Shown here: one piece after another, positions 57,042 to 64,000 of the stretch
Layout of the letters: each line of letters opens with the position of its first letter
Position numbering within the stretch: position 1 is the first letter of the stretch
From: Cliona cf. orientalis
Lineage: Eukaryota; Porifera; Demospongiae; Clionaida; Clionaidae
DNA length: 64,000 nucleotides
Assembly (NCBI GenBank): GCA_963930775.1
Contig: OZ005700.1
Location: 9,000,609 to 9,064,608 of the forward strand
Reading direction: 5' to 3'
Notes under the pieces: model-generated
The model's input: only the letters and a program-made list of their open reading frames with translations
Database searches by the model: none
What the model was told of the DNA's origin: nothing
Made by a program: the position numbers and the translations under genes

Positions 57042-60000
57042 TCATTGAAACATTGAACTGGAGTCCACCAATCCCCCCGCCTCCTCTAAATAGTATATCA
57101 ACAGTTCGTAGATGTTTTGAAAGTTTTCCTGCATAACAGATCAATAGTGTTATTACTTGGGCCAATGATACAACTATATTTTGTGGGTGTGGCTTACCAG
57201 AGTAGGCACTGCCCCCGGCTTCTGGTTCCTGAGCACCTTGATGACCTGGAAGACATCGATGGATCCCTCCGTCTTGCAGCACTCGATACAGGCTGCCAGC
57301 GCACAGAACATGGCCGACCGAATCACTGTGTCGCTGAAAAATCACAAACACTTTAATTATGAGGTTGCCCCTGTAATTATCAATATTGTGTGTAACAGCT
57401 GTTTTTGATTGTATACCTGCAGTGGGCTACTATTGGTCCAGAGTTGTTTCTCTTTTGTAAGAGTATGGATGATGTAATTGCTCCAATGATGGCCCGTGGA
57501 TTGGTGGTGGTACCGTTTGGATTCCAGCTGAACACCTGGAACTGGGACACTCTGTGCGCCTGCCCAGACTGAAGGAAAAGGAAAGTGGTAAGGGTCGTCA
57601 AAATTGCTGTACGTTATGTGGTAAGGGTCGTCCTTCGTTACTGTTACACTACTGAATGCATTAAAGTTAAGGCAATACCTTTGAGTCTGTGACACTGAAT
57701 ACCCTCTCGAGATGTCCCTCGTGCATGCTCTCCTCCATGACACTGACGGAGAACTCCCCATACTGCTGCAGTCCATGCTGGGGCCAGTAACGATAACACA
57801 CCTCCTGCATGGATGGAGAGAAAATACATACTTTAATTTGTGGTGGCTCCTGAAACACTTCAGTTCGTGACTTTTTTGCACTGGCACACAGAATGGATAA
57901 AAACCGGAAGCGTGACCCAAAATTTGTTTCAAAATTATGCCCCCCCCCCCCCCCATATTGATTGAGTAAGCATTACTTAGTGACACTTTGCTGCCTCTTA
58001 CCTGCTCATTCTCGATGATGCCGGAGAGCATGACGATGGAGCTGCAGTCTCTCTCATAGACCATCTTCCAGAAGTCTCTGCAGGTGTTCTCCATCGGGCC
58101 CTGGGTGATGATGAAAGCCTTCTTTTGCTTGTAGCCCTACATTAGTATAGTACGTGTCACGGATGTTTAAGAGCAGCCAGTTGGTTAATCAGCTAAGTAG
58201 GGAATTTGTTTCTATACAAGTGCTTACATTAACGAAGTTAGCGTGGATGTAGTCTGGGTGCTCGGCCTTTAGGATCACCCTCCACCTGTCAGCTGCAACA
58301 AGTTTAATATAATATGGTAATACTTTGGGGCTGCCTTATATATCAGCCTCATCCTCAAGTTTTTATTTTGAAAAGAACTCTGAGGTGAGGTTGAATACAT
58401 GAGTGTGATAACGTACTTGGCACATAATCCATGCTGCGGTTCTTGTCCTCGTTGTGAACTGCCGTGGGACAGAGGGCCAAGTCAAACTTTGGAGTCACTT
58501 GCTCAAGCACCTGTGCCAGGGGAAAAAATGATGAACGATGAGGTATATTTATGTATGACACCAAGACAGCTAGATTATTGCAAGAGTGTGCTATTGCTGA
58601 AGATGTTAGCCAGTTATGCCCATATCGTCTCAAATTTGTATCCATGTAAACTGCTCAACTATACAAATGACATACATTGAACTGTGCTTGGAATCCTGAT
58701 TTGTCGGTATCCGGCTTAGTCTGTTTCAGTGCTTCAAAGGTTGACCTGAAATCATCGGCTGGTATCTGTGTGTTCCCACACACGATTGACTCCAGAACGG
58801 CGTCGTGAATAAACACGTACTGTTCCTATGACAACAAAAGCAAACAATTATTTTAGGATCCCTAACCGTGTACCTACATGTAAGTCAATTGTTTGTCGAT
58901 TACTTTAGGACCACAACCCACAAAGCTAAGTAAAATATGTTGTTAAATCATTCACTGATATATGTCACTGTTATTAAACAACTTGTTGACTATTACAGTG
59001 TTCCATCAATAGAATTGATTTGGGTGAATTCAGATATGGAGGGCATTGCCAAAAGCACCACACCACACCTCACTCACACCCAAACGCCCCAGGCCATCTA
59101 CAGCGCAGCGTGTCATGAAGCTGAACAGCTGCCATCCCACTGTCTGTATCCATGGATGGATGGGGAGGAACAGTATGGGGGAGGGGGGGGGGGGAATATG
59201 GTCGACTAACTGTCTGGAAGGTCAAGGAATTTACATGTCTCAAACATGAGAGCAACAGCTGTCATGTTGTTATAACAAACTACTCTGAGAACTTTCAACA
59301 TTAAGAAAGGAGAGAGAGAGAGACTGAAGCAGAATTTACTAACTTGCATTATGATAATTCTTGGTGTAAATGGATTATTGTGTCTACTGGGCAATCAGCT
59401 CAGTTATTGTTTATCAGCAGTCACAAAACATAATTAATAAGCATTGCTAGCCAGGTATGCACATACCACTGTCTGGACCATCTTCATTCTTTGGTTCCTC
59501 AATTTGGTGAGAATGCTTGGGATGTCGACAGTTCCCTCACCCTCTGCCTGCTGGAGGGCAATGTCTATCGCAGAAAATGTACCTGTGCGACCCACACCAG
59601 CGCTGTACGAGGGTGTGAGCGTGTGTGTACGTGTGTGTACATGTGTGGGAGGTGATCGTAGCTGAAACTACATGTACAATGTCATGTATGTGTAGAGCAA
59701 AGGTTGACACACAAATTAGGGTTGCTGTTTTACACACAATTTGTTCCTGTTTTCACATGATTACTACCATGTCAAATGCTTCACATTTTTCTCTCATCAC
59801 TCAAACTTTCATCCAAATCACACAGAGAAGCAGCTACATAATAATGGAGCTCACCACAATTACCTAAGATAGTCAGAACTCTGCCCCATGGCCTTATCTG
59901 TTCCCCTCCCTTCCTCCTTCATCAGCAGGAAGGCCTAAGGGAGGGGAGGGGAGGGGAGTAGGCATGTGACTCGAGTTACTGGCTGTGTTTTGAGAAGAAG

Positions 60001-63000
60001 CCATTAGGCATAGCATACACAAGCTAGCCAGTCAGGATACTACCACAGCAACACTCAACTGCCATATAGTCAACATGCAATTCAAATTCAAACTGAAAGG
60101 GATTATTTTTTGCAGAAGCCTACGTAGTCTGTTAGTATGCTGCTATACCAAACATGTTCATGCTTTAGACTATGAAGCCACACCTCAATAAGGGGGACCT
60201 AAATGTATGCAAACAGTAATTGTGTGTGTGGGGGGGGGGGGGTCATCTGTAATGAAATTATACACACATACACACACACATACAGACTACAGACCTGCAG
60301 TGGACCACCATGGGTCCCCTAGCTGACTTGTGATCGGCATTGACCCTTCGATGGAAGGCGAGCATTGGAGAGACATACTCCGGCACCCCATGATCGGGCC
60401 ACGTGGTGAAGTGATACTGTACAACCTTCAGCGGAGGCTGGGTCTTGGTGGTCAGCTAGAGGTCAAAGGTGGAATGGAATGGAGATGGATCATTAATAAG
60501 AACAGGAATGGGATGACTTACAATGAGGATGAATGTTCTAATGGTGTAGTCAGCAAAGACGGTTTGATCCTTCAAGATGACCTTGAAGGGTCCGTACTCC
60601 TGTGCCCCTCTTTCGGGCCAGTACTGACTACATTTGACCCTTGTACCCTCGATCAGGTTTGTTATCATGACGATAGTGGGAGCACGCACTTGCCACACCA
60701 AACGCCAAAAATCCACGACTGTCTTATCCGTTGGTCCTGTGTGTGTGTGTGTGTGTGTGAAAGGTGGACTCGGATTAGCCACAATTCGAACGCATGATTG
60801 AGCAAATAACTTTAGGAGATTACCCAAAATTAGATTTCGTAATGAAATTGATATCACAGATAAGGAGAACATTAGATATGGCTATTAGATATCCCCAGCT
60901 ATTTCGTACATGAGCTAGCCATGCACATGACTGGCAGCTGCTAATATCTGAGGTACTGATCCATGGTATATAACCAAATAAGGGTCTAGGCTAGGTACAT
61001 CCCAATTTTGAAATTGGATCATTGAGCATGCATTGTATTGGTGGTGGCTGAGCATGGCCAGTGGATAATTGGAAGCCAATGGACCATGTATACCATCATG
61101 TATGCCTGTCTGCATATAATCAACATGTATACTGTCATGTATTCATGTAAGCCCCAGGCCCCATGGTCAATTGGCTGGGGACTAAACATCTCTCGTGACA
61201 CTCACCTTGGGTGGCTATGAATTTCTTTGGTAGGAAGTATCCCTACAGGAGATGAAAGAATCATTACTAGCAGCACCAGCGTATCAATTATCAGAGTTTA
61301 ATCAAATTGGCATCATTTTTCTAAGTACCTCTGTCCCCACAGTTTTTCTTGCCCCCTCCTCACCCACCCCCTCAATCTAATTAACAATTTCTCAAATTTC
61401 TCCACTCCCCCTCAAACCACTCACATCAATATAGCTTGCGTTGATATAGTCATGGTGGCAGTCGGGCCGACCTCCAATGGCCTTCAGCTTAACTCTATTG
61501 TCATCATCTGAAAATGGTCATAAATCACAACATTGGTTTAAGAGGGAGAGAGAGAGAGAGAGAGAGGAGAAGAGAAAGAGAGAGAGAGAGAACTCACAGA
61601 CTGTGATGTTTGTGAATCTGTTGAAGAGTTTGTTCTCCGCTGTGAGGGCACACTTGACCGGGTGCCCCTCCTCTCCAGTGCCAAGACTCTGCAGCAATCA
61701 TCAAAATAATAATTGAAAATAACGATTATGCTAATTCTATACAACATCAGAGTCCATAAACAAGATTAATTCAATACAGTAAATTCCAAAGCTCGGCTCT
61801 CCCAGCACTGCTATGATTCACATCACAACAACAGGGGGCCACCCGATACCACTCAAACATTCAAACACACAGCTAGAGAGTCATTTAACGATGGATCGAG
61901 ACAGTACACGTCTATTCTGCAAATTCCATAGTAAAGCCAGACAATGGAGGAAGGATTACCCTACACTCTTTGATAGCAGAAGTATCTCTCTCTCTCTCTC
62001 TCTCTCAAACTGCACAGCATTACACATCAACACACACACCCACCTACTTGATACACCTACAAGCAAACACAAACATCACAGTGGAGCTGGTGTCAATTAC
62101 ATAAATTCCATAGTAAAACTGAAGGATTTCCTACACCTCAGTTCCTTTGTGCTAGGACACCTTACATGTAAGCCTTGTACCCCCCTTACATGTGCTAGCT
62201 AGAACACGTACATGTAAGCCCCCCCTACACGTAGAGGTACACACACACACACACGTGCGTATTGATCTGGCACTCTACACTCACAAAGTACTGGTCCCTG
62301 AAGCCCCTGTTGCTGTTGCCATGTTGTTCCTCTGTATAGCTGCCAAAGTCAGCGACGGAGATGCAGTTGCTCTCAATTTGAGGAATTCCAGAAGTATCAA
62401 CATCATCGTCCTCAGAGCGAACAAATAAGCTCACCTGATCGAGGAAGGAAGGAGAAAGAGAAACTCAAATAAACCAGAGCCTATTCTCCGTGTATGCTTG
62501 ATTGGCTCCTTAATAAAATACTATTTTAATGTATAATAATTATTGGGCACTGACCTGTCCCTGGATGGATCCTGCATTGTTGCTGACAGTGAACCTGTAC
62601 ACTCCAGCATGCTTCTTTTCAACGCAGAAGAAGGTCAGTTGGCCCTTGTCTGAGATCTCGGTGGCGTAGTCTGGTGTGACCATCCCCCCGTCGTGGTACC
62701 AGGCTATGCTCGGTGGGGGGATCCCAGCAACCTCGGGGGTAATCACCACCTTCTCCCCCTCGAGAGCTATCACGTCCTTGGGCTGCTTCACAATGATCGG
62801 CTTAGCACCTTAGAAGTAAAAAAAAAAAAAACATAAGGAAACTTCAAGGGTGGCTCTAGGAAGCAAGTGATAATAATCATAACCATAAACAGTTACAACT
62901 AATTCCGTGCTCAGCTGCTGCCACCCCGGGCCCAGCGCTTGCTCATGCAGAGGACTAGAGAGAGAGAGAGAGAGATGTGTGCGTGGGTATGGGTGAGGTT

Positions 63001-63664
63001 TGCATGAGCTTATGCTCTGTACAATGATGACGATGATGTAAGGTGAGGTGAATGCAAGTTATCTGCAGGCTGCCATTGTTACATGCTTCCAGTTTGAGGT
63101 ACTATAATATTTATACAGGGTACAGCGGGTGCAGCACGTGTGGTTACAGGCCACAGACAAGTGTAAACAAGCCCCGCCACTAAAGGAAGTTCCAGCAGGC
63201 AAGAGGTTCCATGGTATGTGAGCCGCCCCATTCTCTTGGTTTTGACCTCACCACGGACTGCCTAGCCACATACAGAAGAACTAAGTGGATTGTAGAATGA
63301 TTGTCTAATGATTGGCTATGCTCTTTATGTGGGATTGTGGCTAATGACAGATTAAGCCAAGCATGTGTTTGTGTGTGAGTGAGAGAGAGTGAGAGAGAGA
63401 GAGATTGAGTTACTAACTGGTGATGGTTGGTCTGCTGTCAAAGTCAGGCAGAGGTAGCATAGTGTGTTTTGATTTGAGATTCAGTGCACTGCTTCTTCGT
63501 CGAGTCACTTCAAACTTTCCACTTCGACCACGATTCCTAAAATTAACGTGCAGTGTGCATTCAGACAAAGAGATCTTATTGGGTACATGGTATGCATGAC
63601 GTTTGTTTGATATTACTTACTCAGGAATGTCGAGATACATTGGGCCCTTTTGAAACTCTTTAGC
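57042..63664 (-). CDS. Tandem-domain protein tyrosine phosphatase with N-terminal Ig domain (5' end outside window)
   Basis: Exons reading leftwards: about 63664-63621, 63536-63418, 62808-62555, 62434-62285, 61688-61598, 61507-61425, 61242-61206, 60736-60522, 60455-60295, 59602-59467, 58825-58676, 58510-58417, 58292-58228, 58136-58002, 57804-57679, 57568-57417, 57333-57198, 57128-57042. Order: basic Ser/Arg-rich segment, one I-set Ig domain (62555-62808), acidic exon, D1, D2, stop. D1 is complete: FNRFTNITVYD, DYINASYID, WPDHGVPEY and VVHCSAGVGRTG, with HC-SAG created across the 60295/59602 splice. D2 keeps HC and a C-x5-R spacing (HCSDTVIRS), but WPD is WNP and the P-loop glycines are lost, so D2 is probably inactive. 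No transmembrane helix lies between Ig and D1. The 5' boundary of the first listed exon is uncertain. Confidence 0.9.
61546..61590. repeat. (GA)n tract adjacent to a PTP exon
   Basis: GA-rich stretch of about 45 bp next to the donor of the exon 61598-61688. Similar short GA or CT tracts are at 61986-62006, 62958-62974 and 63379-63403. An AC/GT tract lies at 60737-60758, where it serves as the pyrimidine-poor acceptor context of exon 60522-60736. Confidence 0.85.
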
Positions 63665-64000
63665 TACTACTCATCTAAAAAATCATTTCACAAATTTCCC
63701 CATTCTCTTTGAACTTTCGTGACTATATTTCAAAAACAACCGCTTTCCTCCCCCAAAACTCCAGAATCAAGGTCACCAACTACACACACTGGCACACTGG
63801 CCATGGGGTGTGTCCCTTATCACCTCCTGACATCAATCAACAGTAACTTGTTTAGAGATATTCTCCAGGGAGAAAAAGGGATCCCCCAATACTAGGAGTT
63901 CAGTTTCCAGGAGCTGGCTGCCAATTCTCCCACACATAACTAACAGCACTCTCCATTCAAACTCACAATACTAATCATTAGGCGGCCATGGAGCACAACA
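63665..64000. other. Right-edge region, presumably intron of the PTP gene
   Basis: 336 bp with no exon I can support on either strand. The PTP gene must continue here because no start codon or signal peptide has been reached. Confidence 0.5.

Noticed and set aside
59037..59249. Small frames in the PTP intron near the G-run
   Set aside because: No domain, no conservation signal, low-complexity composition.

Overview
The window looks like nuclear DNA of an early-branching animal, most likely a sponge (demosponge). Nearly every gene is split into many short exons with GT-AG introns. The gene set is typical of animals: a type I ferlin with DysF domain, an NSL-complex subunit, an ASB protein, a tandem protein tyrosine phosphatase, thyroglobulin-type-1 proteins and a sideroflexin. 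Intergenic distances are short, and there are many G/C homopolymers, (GA)n/(GT)n tracts and MITEs. The sponge assignment is inference; the animal assignment is strong.

Layout. 1-13.6 kb: a segmental duplication of a secreted animal haem peroxidase with a Cys-rich tandem-repeat tail plus the mitochondrial ribosomal protein gene MRPL16. Copy 1 of the peroxidase is cut by the left edge and carries seven repeat units; copy 2 (7649-12304) is complete with three. Between them lies an antisense, nonsense-riddled third peroxidase whose 3' end is joined in frame to MRPL16 copy 1. 14.0-18.3 kb (-): ankyrin/SOCS-box protein. 18.6-20.8 kb (+): sideroflexin, nine exons. 21.3-22.5 kb (-): small tail-anchored protein resembling the mitophagy receptor BNIP3/NIX. 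22.7-36.5 kb (+): KANSL3, eleven exons, with a hAT-like fold-back MITE and a 5.4-kb intron holding a degenerate tandem repeat and G-runs. 36.9-41.4 kb (-): two tandemly duplicated secreted proteins with thyroglobulin type-1 domains, one of them also with a Kazal domain; one intron of the second gene holds two identical tRNA-like repeats. 41.6-55.6 kb (+): a 32-exon ferlin of about 2091 residues. 55.9-56.8 kb (+): TMEM128. 57.0-64.0 kb (-): 3' part of a tandem-domain tyrosine phosphatase preceded by a cysteine-less Ig domain, running off the right edge.

Organisation. Genes are often head-to-head over 200-570 bp (peroxidase pair, ASB/sideroflexin, BNIP3-like/KANSL3, Tg1-B/ferlin), and an 11-bp NRF1-like palindrome recurs in two of these shared promoters, with a near match upstream of a third start. 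No operon or bacterial-type system is present. The most unusual items are the peroxidase repeat array with its higher-order structure, the peroxidase-MRPL16 junction, the BNIP3-like gene and the Ig-PTP-PTP architecture. Exon coordinates were derived by hand from splice signals, reading phase and homology; the phases close for every multi-exon model given.
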